Shown: positions 18,996-27,652, counted from the stretch's first letter. The stretch: 57,909 nucleotides of DNA from Gammaproteobacteria bacterium (GCA_021648525.1 JAKISP010000024.1:1-57909), one strand, 5' to 3'. The notes: a model not told the origin generated them from the letters alone. Made by a program: numbers and translations.

Positions 18996-19064
18996 GTTAT
19001 ATGAGGGATTGGGCTGGTTCGCTTCCCTGTGGTGGGCGTGCTTGAACGTACAGTGATAAATTGA

Positions 19065-20495
19065 ATGATAATAAAAAAAGCGACCATAGTTAGTTTGATG
19101 TTGGTGTCTCTGCTGTCTTCTATGACATTGCAGGCAGAGACCTTGTCGTCGCCGTCGCTTTCTGAAAACCTCCAGCAGCTTGATCAACGTTATCGTGCAT
19201 TATCCTTTGAGCTCTATCAGCATTATGTTGACCCTGATGGTGGCGGCATGGGAGCGATTAGTGGGCCAATGCGCCTTGAAACGCTGGTTGGTCCGATGCA
19301 GCTTGAAATTAAGGTGCGTAAGTACCTGCAAGATGACGAGCCGATTAAGGCGATTGCAACGATTTTTCAGAACAAAGAGCTGGTACTGAAAAAAGTGAAG
19401 CGCAGCACCATTCTGGGTTTTGTCGAGCTGATGCTTGATCATAATGAGTGGCAGATGGCGAATGAGCTCTATGAGCATGTGAAAAAAACAGGGCTTGCAT
19501 TTCAGGTAACGAATACCGCTTATCTTTTTGCGAAGTTTCATTTTCGACGTAATGAGTGGGCACTTTGTTTATCTGCACTGCAGCAAATTTCAAAGGGAAA
19601 AATATCTGCTGCCCATATGGATTTTTATAATTTGATGTATGGAGTCTCGTTGCAGCAAGAAGGGCATTATGCAGATGCGATTGAATATTACCGCTTAATT
19701 ACGCCCGCCTCAGAATATCAGCTTTATGCAACCTTGAATGAAGTAGGGTCGCAATTGAGTCGGGATGGTGCTTTAGCGCAGGCGCAGCAACTGAAAGCGC
19801 ACGTGGCGAATGAAATGCTGCCGATGCCTGATGAGATGCGAGACTATCTCACATTGGTGGCGGGTTACCATTTTCTGGAAAATAAAGAGTATGTGGCGGC
19901 AAGAGAGGTATTCGGTCGGATCCCAATGAAGAGTCGCTATTTTAATCGTGCACTGCTGGCGGTTGCTTTTGCAGCGACAAGGCAGGCGCTATATCCACGC
20001 GCGTTTAGTTACACAACGATATTAAAATTAAGGGGATCAACAGGTTTAGCTGCGGATGAGGCGTACCTTTTATCAGCCTATATACTGGCGAAGAGCCGCC
20101 GTTTGCAAGCGGCCTCTACTGCTTATAGCGGTGCGGTGGACTATTATTCTGAACGTATAAAAAGTGTTGATAATTTTCTAAACCAGGAGTTGGATAGTGA
20201 ATCTGTTTTTGATCTGGCGAGCGATATTAATTTGATGCGTGAGTATCCAGAAGCACGCTCGTTGTTTGACAATATGAAGCATCTGGGCATATTTCTGGTG
20301 CGCAGTGATTTGTTTGTGCAGGATCGTGACTATTACCAGCAAATTCGTGAGCTTTATAGTGATTACACCATCATCGTTGAAGAGATGGTAAAAACCTACA
20401 TGGTGAAACGACGTGGCCATTTAGAAAATTATCTTAGCCAGTCTCGTTTTGGCTTGATACAGATGTTTGATACAGGTGTTAAACGTGATGACTGA
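19065..20495 (+). CDS. Periplasmic helical-repeat (TPR-like) protein of the Agl-Glt-like cluster
   Basis: A 476-residue exported protein with a cleavable-type signal (KKATIVSLMLVSLLSSMTLQA) and no lipobox. The mature part is helical throughout, with repeat-like segments such as YEHVKKTGLAFQVTNTAYLF, GVSLQQEGHYADAIEYYRL and RRLQAASTAYSGAVDYYSE that look like degenerate tetratricopeptide repeats. The function is unknown. It is the first gene of a plus-strand cluster leading to an ExbB-ExbD-TonB-type motor, so it may be a periplasmic or outer-membrane-associated part of that machine, comparable to TPR proteins of the Myxococcus Glt system. The next gene overlaps it by eight bases. The ribosome-binding site is weak. 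Confidence 0.75.
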   Translation: MIIKKATIVSLMLVSLLSSMTLQAETLSSPSLSENLQQLDQRYRALSFELYQHYVDPDGGGMGAISGPMRLETLVGPMQLEIKVRKYLQDDEPIKAIATIFQNKELVLKKVKRSTILGFVELMLDHNEWQMANELYEHVKKTGLAFQVTNTAYLFAKFHFRRNEWALCLSALQQISKGKISAAHMDFYNLMYGVSLQQEGHYADAIEYYRLITPASEYQLYATLNEVGSQLSRDGALAQAQQLKAHVANEMLPMPDEMRDYLTLVAGYHFLENKEYVAAREVFGRIPMKSRYFNRALLAVAFAATRQALYPRAFSYTTILKLRGSTGLAADEAYLLSAYILAKSRRLQAASTAYSGAVDYYSERIKSVDNFLNQELDSESVFDLASDINLMREYPEARSLFDNMKHLGIFLVRSDLFVQDRDYYQQIRELYSDYTIIVEEMVKTYMVKRRGHLENYLSQSRFGLIQMFDTGVKRDD

Positions 20496-23328
20496 TATTG
20501 CAAAAGTCATTTTGATATCGTTGTGTGGTGCCCTGGTTTTTGGCTGTAGCACTAACCAGCGATTATTAACAGTTGCTGATGTTGAACGTGAGAGTCAGAT
20601 TAAAGACCCGCTGTTTGAAACGGGTAAGGCGGCTAAAGAAGAACGGCTCAATGTTGATATTTATCAGGCCTATACCGCTTATATCGAGCAGTCTGAAAAA
20701 GGCGATCATTTTCGTTCGATCGCGATAAGCCGGCTTGCGGATCTGGAGCTTGAGGCGGAGTTTAATGATGCTGAGGTAGCTGCGGCTGAGCCGTTAAGTG
20801 AAGCGTTAATGATGGCCAAAAAAGAGCAACAAAATCGAATTAAACTAGAGAGAACGATGAATTTGCTGGAAATGTCGCTGCGCGACTATCCTGATCTTGG
20901 TAGTAATGATGAAGTGCTATACCGCCTGGCGATGATATCAAGCCAGCTGGATAAACATGTAAAGTCTGCGGATGCACTTGAGCAGTTAGCAGCGAAACAT
21001 AAGGACTCTCGCTTTTATCTGGAGGCACAGTTCAGGCTGGCTGAAGATGCCTTTGTGATCGGGGATTATGAGGGTGCCGCGCAGCGTTATAGTAAAGTAG
21101 TTGAGGTGCCTGGCAATTTAGTGTTTTATGAAAAGGCTTATTTCAAGCGGGGCTGGTCAAGGTTTAAATTGCAGGAGTATCAGCTGGCCGTCGATGATTT
21201 GATGAAAGCCGCCGCATATCGTGATACTAAAGGAAAGAGTGGGGGTAAAGGGTCGATTGATAGAGATGAGCACTTTGATGCTTATTTTTATGCGATTGCG
21301 CTGAATTTCTCTTATATGGAAGAACACAGTGCATTAACTGACTATTTTCGTAATACACATTCATCAAAATTTACCTATTACATCTATAGTGAGTTATCTG
21401 ATATATATCTGGCTCAGAAGCGTTATAGCGATGTCGTTGCGATATTGAAACAGTTTTCTGAAGAGTACCCGGGATCGCGTTATTTACCGCTGATGGAATT
21501 CCGAATTGTGACAACATGGGAACGTAGCGGGTTTTTTAATAATTTCTATGCGGCGGCGGATAGCTTTTATACTCGTTTCAATCCATTTGCGAGCTATTGG
21601 GTTCCTGAAAAGAAAACAAAAAAAATCAAGGCGGTGATGTTAGCTGAAATTACGCCATTGCTGCGCGATAATATTTTTTCGATAGCCAGTTATTATCATA
21701 ACCAGTATCAATCGACTTCAACTGATAAATCCTTTGAACTAGCTAGTGAATGGTATGAACGTTATCTTGCTCACTTTTCGGAAACCGCTTTAGAAGATAA
21801 TGTGAATTATGCCTATGCTGATTTATTGTCAGAAAAAGAACATTATGAAAAAGCGATTGGTCATTACGAAATCGTAGCCTATAAGAATGATGCGATTGTT
21901 GATCAGCGTGCTGCATATGCCACGGTGGTGTTGGCAGAGCGTCTTTACTCTCAGAGTGTTGGCGGACAAAAAGTGGTGTGGCAGCTTCGTTACATCAAAC
22001 ACGCGCTGTTGTTTAAGCGCACTTACCCCACTGATATGCGTTCCGAACGGATTGTGCTACGTGCGGTTGAAATCGCATTTGCTGGAGAGAAGTATCAGCA
22101 GGCAGTTAATATTGCGAGTTTGTTAGAAAGAATTGACAGTAAAAGCGTGCGTTTTGAAGTGGATCTAATTAAGGCGGAGTCACTTTTTAATCTGGCAAAA
22201 TTTGATAAGGCTGAGGGGGTATTTCTATCTCTGATACACACGCTAGCCGCGGGTGATGCAAGAAAGAAAAAAATGGAAGATCGTCTGGCGTTGACGATCT
22301 ACAGGCAGGCTGAGGTTGAGCTGGCAGCGGGTAATGATGTTGCTGCAAGACAGAAATTTGAACGCATTGCTGCGCTGGTTGGTGACTCCGAAATTGCTCC
22401 TAAAGGATTATATGATGCGACGGTACTGGCAATGGAAGGTGAATCCTGGCTGGAGCTGATTGATTATGCTGGTCGTTTTCGTAGCCAGTATCCAGATCAC
22501 GAGCGACGTGATGATGTGACAAAACTGTTGTCAGTCGCCTACATCAATGCCGGACAGTATGCTAATGCCGCTCAAATCCTTGAAGAGGTGTATGAGATTG
22601 AGCAGGATGAAGAAATAAAGATGGCATCGTTATGGCAGTCCGCAGAACTTTATGAGGCTCTGAATGATATGCCTGCATCGATTCGCACTTATCAGCGTTA
22701 TGTGGAGACTTATCAGGAACCATTTCCTCAGTATATGGAGGCACTGAATAAACTAACGACGATGAATGACACCATGGGCGATGTGCGTCGTGGTGATCTT
22801 TGGGCAGGAAAAATTCGTAAGGCTGATCATCAGATTGATGGTGCAATGAAAACAGATCGTACTAATCATATTGCGGGTGTCGCAACACTGCGTTTAGCTC
22901 GCGAGAAGAAAGCGGTGTTTGATAAGCTTACAATACGGCAGCCACTTAAGGTTCATCTTAAGCGCAAGAAGGATGCAATGGATTGGGCCAGAGGGCTTTA
23001 TACCACTGCTTATGAGTACCATAGTCCAGAGATAATGACAGAATCACTCTTTTCGATTGCTGAAATGTACTATGGGTTTAGTCGAGCAGTTATGGATTCC
23101 ACTCGTCCAGAAGGGTTGAATGAAGATGAAATGGAACAATATGAAATTGGAATTGAAGACCTGGCATTTCCTGTCGAAGAAAAAGCGATAGAGATTTACG
23201 AATCAACCCTGTCTCATTTGAATCAAGGTATATTTAATATCTGGACGCAGAAGAGTTACCACCAGCTAGAAACTATTTTTCCTGCACGCTATGCAAGACA
23301 AGTGAAGGTGGATCTATATGCGAACTAA
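20488..23328 (+). CDS. Large TPR-repeat lipoprotein (GltD/GltE-like by context)
   Basis: A 946-residue lipoprotein: start MTDIAKVILISLCGALVFGC puts the lipobox VFGC at Cys20, which is why I prefer ATG 20488 to 20467. The mature part is a long array of TPR-type helices, for example RLAEDAFVIGDYEGAAQRYSK, AYFKRGWSRFKLQEYQLAV, ANYAYADLLS-type and AYINAGQYANAAQILEEVYE segments, giving a scaffold that could span much of the periplasm. Homologous TPR proteins accompany AglRQS-type motors. The gene overlaps both neighbours (8 and 11 bases), so the cluster is tightly coupled. Precise orthology to a named Glt protein needs a profile search. Confidence 0.8.
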   Translation: MTDIAKVILISLCGALVFGCSTNQRLLTVADVERESQIKDPLFETGKAAKEERLNVDIYQAYTAYIEQSEKGDHFRSIAISRLADLELEAEFNDAEVAAAEPLSEALMMAKKEQQNRIKLERTMNLLEMSLRDYPDLGSNDEVLYRLAMISSQLDKHVKSADALEQLAAKHKDSRFYLEAQFRLAEDAFVIGDYEGAAQRYSKVVEVPGNLVFYEKAYFKRGWSRFKLQEYQLAVDDLMKAAAYRDTKGKSGGKGSIDRDEHFDAYFYAIALNFSYMEEHSALTDYFRNTHSSKFTYYIYSELSDIYLAQKRYSDVVAILKQFSEEYPGSRYLPLMEFRIVTTWERSGFFNNFYAAADSFYTRFNPFASYWVPEKKTKKIKAVMLAEITPLLRDNIFSIASYYHNQYQSTSTDKSFELASEWYERYLAHFSETALEDNVNYAYADLLSEKEHYEKAIGHYEIVAYKNDAIVDQRAAYATVVLAERLYSQSVGGQKVVWQLRYIKHALLFKRTYPTDMRSERIVLRAVEIAFAGEKYQQAVNIASLLERIDSKSVRFEVDLIKAESLFNLAKFDKAEGVFLSLIHTLAAGDARKKKMEDRLALTIYRQAEVELAAGNDVAARQKFERIAALVGDSEIAPKGLYDATVLAMEGESWLELIDYAGRFRSQYPDHERRDDVTKLLSVAYINAGQYANAAQILEEVYEIEQDEEIKMASLWQSAELYEALNDMPASIRTYQRYVETYQEPFPQYMEALNKLTTMNDTMGDVRRGDLWAGKIRKADHQIDGAMKTDRTNHIAGVATLRLAREKKAVFDKLTIRQPLKVHLKRKKDAMDWARGLYTTAYEYHSPEIMTESLFSIAEMYYGFSRAVMDSTRPEGLNEDEMEQYEIGIEDLAFPVEEKAIEIYESTLSHLNQGIFNIWTQKSYHQLETIFPARYARQVKVDLYAN

Positions 23329-23932
23329 TTATTTATGGTTAATCGTACTGTTATTATTAACGGGTTGTGCTGGTATACCAGACAGTGTTGATAACGAGGC
23401 GCTGCTAAAAAATGAACAGGATGATAAGCAGGTTGAGATTGATATGCGCAACCCTGATATGAGTGCCGCAATTAGCGCGCTTAATAATGGTCAGCCGATG
23501 GTGGCAAAGGCGCTGTTATTGGGGCTCACACAGCGCTATCCTCTGGCGGGTAAGCCATGGGTAAACGTTGGTTTGATTAGCTTTCGCCGCGGTGAGTTGG
23601 ACAGGGCGCAGCAAGCAGCTGAAAAGGCGCTTGTGCTACAGCCTGAAATAGCGGTCGCTGATTACCTGCTTGGCCTGATTGCCCATAAGAAAAATGATGC
23701 GCCGAAAGCATTGGCGCATTATCTGGCGGCACTTGAGAAAGATCTGCAACATGCTCATTCACATTATAATCTGGCACTTTTATATGATACTTATTATCAG
23801 GACCTGGGAAACGCAGTTTTTCACTATCGACGTTACCTTGAGTTAAGTGCGAGTGATGATGAGGTTACATTATCCTGGGTTAGAGAACTTGAGTCTCAGC
23901 TTGTTCCTGAAGGAGATGATGATGCGAGTTAA
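23318..23932 (+). CDS. TPR-repeat lipoprotein
   Basis: A 204-residue lipoprotein with lipobox LTGC (Cys17) followed by two to three tetratricopeptide repeats: PWVNVGLISFRRGELDRAQQ, VADYLLGLIAHKKNDAPKAL and AHSHYNLALLYDTYYQDLGN. It resembles small PilF-like or GltE-like TPR lipoproteins that assemble outer-membrane components. It overlaps the previous gene by 11 bases and the next by 11, consistent with fixed stoichiometry within one machine. Confidence 0.85.
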   Translation: MRTNYLWLIVLLLLTGCAGIPDSVDNEALLKNEQDDKQVEIDMRNPDMSAAISALNNGQPMVAKALLLGLTQRYPLAGKPWVNVGLISFRRGELDRAQQAAEKALVLQPEIAVADYLLGLIAHKKNDAPKALAHYLAALEKDLQHAHSHYNLALLYDTYYQDLGNAVFHYRRYLELSASDDEVTLSWVRELESQLVPEGDDDAS

Positions 23933-24248
23933 TGGTTATCTACGCTGGTTCATTATTGGTGGCGTATCGCTTCTTTCGAGTTCGCTGCTTTATGCTGAAG
24001 AGATAGATGGCATCTTGACTGAAGATGAGATTAAAGCCGTGATTGCCGATCGCGATGTGATTAATCTGGATGGTGTTCAAATCAGAGGGAATAAAGAGCT
24101 ACCGCAAATTCTTTATATTGTGCCGTGGCAGGAAGTGGAAACAATGCGTCGTGTTAAAGAGCAGGATATTGTGCTTTTTAGTCTGTTAGAACGGCGAATT
24201 AAACCTGTGATGCCCGACATGAAGAAAAATGGTTCGAGGTTTCGATAG
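23922..24248 (+). CDS. Small secreted protein of the Agl-Glt-like cluster
   Basis: A 108-residue protein with a signal peptide (RWFIIGGVSLLSSSLLYA) and a short mature domain of about 83 residues (IDGILTEDEIKAVIADRDVI ... PQILYIVPWQEVETM). I do not recognise the family. Three ATGs lie in a row at 23916, 23919 and 23922; the last has AAGGAG at the best spacing (six bases), so I start there. It overlaps the preceding gene by 11 bases. Its position just before the motor genes suggests a periplasmic accessory factor. Confidence 0.7.
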   Translation: MRVNGYLRWFIIGGVSLLSSSLLYAEEIDGILTEDEIKAVIADRDVINLDGVQIRGNKELPQILYIVPWQEVETMRRVKEQDIVLFSLLERRIKPVMPDMKKNGSRFR

Positions 24249-24571
24249 GCACTGAATTGATTGCCATATGGAAAATGATTGTTATTATTAGTTTTTGTTT
24301 CAGTCAACTTATGAATGGTCGATATAAAAAATAGCTTAAGATATTGCGGGATAAGGGAGCTACCTCGCAATAATGTCGATGGAAGTGGATAAAATACAGA
24401 TGTTGCCGCTTTCTGATTTCAAATTTTCAAGTGCATGGATGCATAAAATCTGAGTTTTATGTTAATTGTATGTTTGCAGGACGTTAAAGTTGAGTAATGA
24501 AGTTTCTTGATTGTGATAATGTTGATGCTAGGTGATTTTTTAAGATTCAACGTAGACTTTAGGAGTGTGTC
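24249..24571. other. AT-rich gap inside the cluster
   Basis: No gene is visible. The gap separates the TPR/lipoprotein genes from the motor genes and contains a possible extended -10 element (TGTGATAAT, 24512-24520), suggesting a second promoter for the exbB-like gene. AGGAG at 24561-24565 is the ribosome-binding site of that gene. Confidence 0.45.
24512..24520 (+). promoter_or_regulatory. Candidate extended -10 promoter for the motor genes
   Basis: TGTGATAAT fits an extended -10 (TGn followed by a five-of-six match to TATAAT). A -35 box is poor (TTGAGT at a 19-base spacing). It would give a leader of about 45 bases before the ATG at 24572. Confidence 0.3.
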
Positions 24572-25201
24572 ATGGAGGTAGTAAGTTTCTTTCAGACGGG
24601 TGGGCCTTTTATGTACCCCATCCTTGCCGTGCTGGCGCTGGGTATTGCGATAGCACTGGAACGCTATCTTTATCTCAGCTCAACACAGCGTAATTCGAAT
24701 AAAATTTGGGCTGAGCTTGTGCCGTTATTGAAGAAAAATGACTTTGAAAAGGCAGTGAAAATCACTGCTAATAATAAGACGCCAATGGCGCATATGTTAA
24801 GTTATGGCTTTTCACGCATAGGGCATACCCGTCGTAGAAGTGACCTGGAAACGGCGATGGAAGAAGGCATGATGGAGGTTATCCCTGAGCTTGAACAGCG
24901 CACTCACTATCTTGCTACCTATGCGAATATCGCAACATTACTGGGGCTACTGGGTACTATTATCGGTCTGATCGAAGCGTTTACGGCCGTTGCTGCTGCT
25001 GATCCTGCAGAAAAGGCGGATTTACTGTCGGCAAGTATTTCAGTCGCAATGAATACCACTGCATTTGGCTTGATGGCCGCCATTCCTATGTTGTTTCTAC
25101 ACTCTTATCTAGCAACCAAAACAGCTCGTCTTGTTGATCAACTGGAAATGGTTGCAGTTAAGTGCCTGAATATTGTGAGTGAGAAAGAGCACAAACAGTA
25201 G
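24572..25201 (+). CDS. MotA/TolQ/ExbB proton-channel protein (AglR-like)
   Basis: A 209-residue inner-membrane protein with the three transmembrane helices of the TolQ/ExbB family (about 14-32, 115-137 and 152-175). The conserved TM2 region TYANIATLLGLLGTIIGLIEAF and the TM3 SISVAMNTTAFGLMAAIPMLF are clear. Together with ExbD-type partners it should form a proton-driven rotary stator that moves the periplasmic partner. In this gene neighbourhood the closest functional parallel is AglR of Myxococcus, and not TonB- or Tol-specific channels. AGGAG precedes the ATG by six bases. Confidence 0.93.
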   Translation: MEVVSFFQTGGPFMYPILAVLALGIAIALERYLYLSSTQRNSNKIWAELVPLLKKNDFEKAVKITANNKTPMAHMLSYGFSRIGHTRRRSDLETAMEEGMMEVIPELEQRTHYLATYANIATLLGLLGTIIGLIEAFTAVAAADPAEKADLLSASISVAMNTTAFGLMAAIPMLFLHSYLATKTARLVDQLEMVAVKCLNIVSEKEHKQ

Positions 25202-25272
25202 TCATCTAAAGCTGTTTGAAATAGATGGTCTGATTGGCAGTCATGACACCGGGATAGAGATGTGGAATCGAT

Positions 25273-25791
25273 ATGCGTATAAGACGTAGACATCATGCAA
25301 AAGAAGTCGCTGAACTAAACATCACCGCATTCATGAATTTGATGGTGATTTTAGTACCATTTTTATTAGTGACGGCAGTGTTTTCTCGGATGACAGTGAT
25401 TGAGCTTAACCTGCCGGCAAAAGATGCTCAAATTCAAAAAGAAGAGAAGGTTAAGCTTGAACTTGAGCTGGTGGTACGTCAGTCCAGTTTCGATGTGCAA
25501 GACAGGCGCCTTGGCTTGATTAAACGATTTGAGCGTAGTGAAGAAGTGACTGACTGGAATGCCTTTAGTGAACTTCTGGTGGAGATTAAAAGCCGCTTTC
25601 CTGAAGAGCAAAATATTACCTTGTTGCTAGAACGTAATATTGAATATCAAACACTGGTTCAAGTGATGGATCGTGTTCGAAGTGCAGATGTTGTAAACAT
25701 TGCAACGCTTGATACTGTTGAGTTATTTCCCAATATTGCAATTGGTGATGCTCAGACACTGTCTGCGGCTGAAGCCGGGATAGCAAAATGA
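25273..25791 (+). CDS. ExbD/TolR family protein with Asn in place of the channel Asp
   Basis: A 172-residue bitopic protein: a basic cytoplasmic N-terminus (MRIRRRHHAK), one transmembrane helix (about 19-38) and a periplasmic domain of ExbD/TolR type with an inserted acidic/helical stretch. The segment ELNITAFMNLMVILVPFLLV aligns with ExbD INVTPFIDVMLVLLIIF; the essential membrane aspartate is Asn22 here. It may therefore be a structural member of the stator, with proton transfer done by the second ExbD. Its stop overlaps the start of that second gene (ATGA, 25788-25791). Confidence 0.9.
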   Translation: MRIRRRHHAKEVAELNITAFMNLMVILVPFLLVTAVFSRMTVIELNLPAKDAQIQKEEKVKLELELVVRQSSFDVQDRRLGLIKRFERSEEVTDWNAFSELLVEIKSRFPEEQNITLLLERNIEYQTLVQVMDRVRSADVVNIATLDTVELFPNIAIGDAQTLSAAEAGIAK

Positions 25792-26288
25792 AAGAGGCCT
25801 CTCGTCGTACAAAACGGATGGCGCGCCATCATAAGCGTAAAAAGCAGCCGAGCTTAAACCTGGTTTCATTGATGGATATTTTTACCATTCTGGTTTTTTT
25901 TCTGTTGGTGAGTTCGTCAAATGTGCAGCAGCTGCACAGCAGTAAAGAGATTAGCTTGCCGACTTCAATTTCTAAGACGGTGCCAAAAGAGACGTTGGTG
26001 ATTACGGTTACTGCGCGGGATATTTTAGTACAGGGTCGCAGAGTGGCCTTAACCAGTGACGTCATTGCCAGTACGGAGCCATTGATTGCAGCGTTAATGG
26101 ATGAGCTTAATTTTGAGTCGAGTAAAGCACGTTTTTCAACGGTTGAAAAAAAGGCGCGTAATGTCACGATTATAGGCGATAGAAAAATCCCTTATGAGGT
26201 GTTAAGTAAGGTCTTAAGTACTTGCCGAGAGGCCAATTACACTAAAATATCTTTTGCCGCCCTGCAAAAAGCCAGGTCTAAGAACTAA
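25788..26288 (+). CDS. ExbD/TolR family protein with conserved channel Asp
   Basis: A 166-residue bitopic protein with a very basic N-terminus, one membrane helix (about 24-44) and a periplasmic domain ending in YEVLSKVLSTCREANYTKISFAAL, typical of ExbD/TolR. The membrane segment LNLVSLMDIFTILVFFLLV carries Asp30 at the position of ExbD Asp25 / TolR Asp23, so this copy can relay protons with the ExbB-like channel. Two unequal ExbD proteins with one ExbB match the AglR-AglQ-AglS arrangement. Confidence 0.92.
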   Translation: MKEASRRTKRMARHHKRKKQPSLNLVSLMDIFTILVFFLLVSSSNVQQLHSSKEISLPTSISKTVPKETLVITVTARDILVQGRRVALTSDVIASTEPLIAALMDELNFESSKARFSTVEKKARNVTIIGDRKIPYEVLSKVLSTCREANYTKISFAALQKARSKN

Positions 26289-26297
26289 GGGTAAGTT

Positions 26298-27281
26298 ATG
26301 GCTACCATTGCTTATAAAGAACTCGCCCTGTCGTGGAACTCTACTCGCGAAGACGACCGTAAATTTAAGATTATTACCGTTATTTCGATGGTGCTGTTGT
26401 TCGGTATTGTTTTTTATATTCAGAGCATTGAAGTGCCAAAGTTAGAGCGTAAAGCGCATGTAATACCTGACCGGATTGCCAAATTTGTTGGTCAAGCACC
26501 TAAGCCTAAAAAAATTGAGGTGCCAAAACCGAAGCTAAAACCCAAACCTATACCTAAACTTGAGCCAAAACCTAAGGTGGAGAAAAAGGTAGAGAAGCCA
26601 AAGGAAAGCCTGAAAAAGAAGCTCGCAAAAAAACAGAAGCCGAAGAAGAAGCCCTTAACAAATAAGCAAAAAGCTGCACGTGAAAAAGCACAAAAAAGTG
26701 GTTTGCTTGAGTTAAGTAAGGGATTGGCTGATTTGATGGATACTTCAGATATCAGCAAGGTAGTGGTAGTGAATAAAGGCAAAAAAATAGCGAATGGCAG
26801 TCATACTAAAGCTGCGACGGTGAGTAAGTCGTTGTTAACTGCCAGGGTTAGTAAGAATAGCGGCGGGGTTAGTGATGCGGATTTCAAAAGTGATGTGGGT
26901 CTAACACAAACTGAGCTAGAGGTATTGCAGCATTCGGAGGTTGATTCGACACTTGATGTAGCGCAGGCTGAGACGTTAGCATCTCGGATGAATATGCGTA
27001 GTGAAGAAGAGATTACGATGGTATTTGATCGTAATAAAAGTAAGCTGTTTTCTATCTATAATCGAGAACGCCGTACAGACCCTGGCCTGAAAGGAACCAT
27101 TGTGCTTGAAATCGTAATTGCTCCTTCAGGAGAGGTTGTTGAGGTTCGGATTGTTTCCAGTGAACTCAACAATTCAAAACTTGAACGACGTATTTTATCG
27201 CGTATTAAACAGTTTAATTTTGGTGAAAAAGAAGTTGATACTGTGACGGTCTCATATCCGATTGAATTTATACCATCGTAA
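26298..27281 (+). CDS. TonB-like protein with AgmX/PglI-type C-terminal domain
   Basis: A 327-residue protein built like TonB: short cytoplasmic N-terminus, one membrane helix (about 24-42), a Pro/Lys-rich linker (about 67-123, repeated PKPK-type units) that can reach across the periplasm, a Ser/Lys-rich stretch, and a C-terminal domain (about 230-327). That domain reads SEEEITMVFDRNKSKLFSIY, then LKGTIVLEIVIAPSGEVVEV and VSYPIEF, which is the pattern of AgmX/PglI (GltJ/GltG) C-terminal domains and not classical TonB. It should carry motor force to the TPR proteins and lipoproteins encoded upstream. It starts ten bases after the second ExbD gene and closes the cluster. Confidence 0.88.
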   Translation: MATIAYKELALSWNSTREDDRKFKIITVISMVLLFGIVFYIQSIEVPKLERKAHVIPDRIAKFVGQAPKPKKIEVPKPKLKPKPIPKLEPKPKVEKKVEKPKESLKKKLAKKQKPKKKPLTNKQKAAREKAQKSGLLELSKGLADLMDTSDISKVVVVNKGKKIANGSHTKAATVSKSLLTARVSKNSGGVSDADFKSDVGLTQTELEVLQHSEVDSTLDVAQAETLASRMNMRSEEEITMVFDRNKSKLFSIYNRERRTDPGLKGTIVLEIVIAPSGEVVEVRIVSSELNNSKLERRILSRIKQFNFGEKEVDTVTVSYPIEFIPS

Positions 27282-27302
27282 GTTTTATTGAATGGCTGAG
27301 GT

Positions 27303-27322
27303 GTCTGCTTAACCTGGTTTTT
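27303..27322 (+). repeat. Right copy of the 20-base repeat bracketing the envelope cluster
   Basis: GTCTGCTTAACCTGGTTTTT differs from 18749-18768 at two positions. It lies 22 bases beyond the last gene of the cluster. Shared 3'-end sequence or an att-like direct repeat are both possible. Confidence 0.45.
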
Positions 27323-27385
27323 CAGGGAGAGGTTATTGAATGTGAACGTAGTCGTTTATTATGTTCTGTTGGACTGGTATATAGG

Positions 27386-27589
27386 TTAGTTAATTTCCTG
27401 AGCCCGCGCTAACGTACGTGCGATGACGAATAGAAGATCGGATAGCCGGTTTAAGTCAGCAACTGCATGTTCATTCCACTTTGTCTGTTTCCCTAATGTA
27501 ATGACACTGCATTTAGCGCGTCGGTAAATGGTGTGAGCCATATTCGCAATGTGCTGCTGCAGATGAACCACCAGGGAGGATGAACTACT
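27386..27589 (-). pseudogene. C-terminal remnant of PduO-type cobalamin adenosyltransferase
   Basis: The minus strand encodes about 67 residues that match only the end of ATP:cob(I)alamin adenosyltransferase of the PduO/CobA2 type: HIANMAHTIYRRAK corresponds to the HxARTxxRRAER helix and ADLNRLSDLLFVIAR to the family's last helix. The first two thirds of the enzyme are missing; an in-frame TAA (27592-27590) ends the homology upstream, and no start with a ribosome-binding site is present (only a GTG at 27571). It is therefore a decayed gene fragment between the motor cluster and the AsmA-like gene. Confidence 0.7.
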
Positions 27590-27652
27590 TTAATGGTGGA
27601 GGGCTTTGCCATTAACGCTAGTTGACGTGAGTGTGGTAGCGTGTAATGTGTG

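Larger units (their letters stand above)
18702..19064. other. Intergenic stretch upstream of the envelope-machine cluster
   Basis: No gene is seen. It holds a terminator (18907-18930), an imperfect inverted repeat that resembles an insertion-sequence end (18934-18995), and the left member of a 20-base near-identical pair that recurs just beyond the cluster (18749-18768). The promoter of the cluster should lie here, but I cannot identify clear boxes. Confidence 0.5.
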
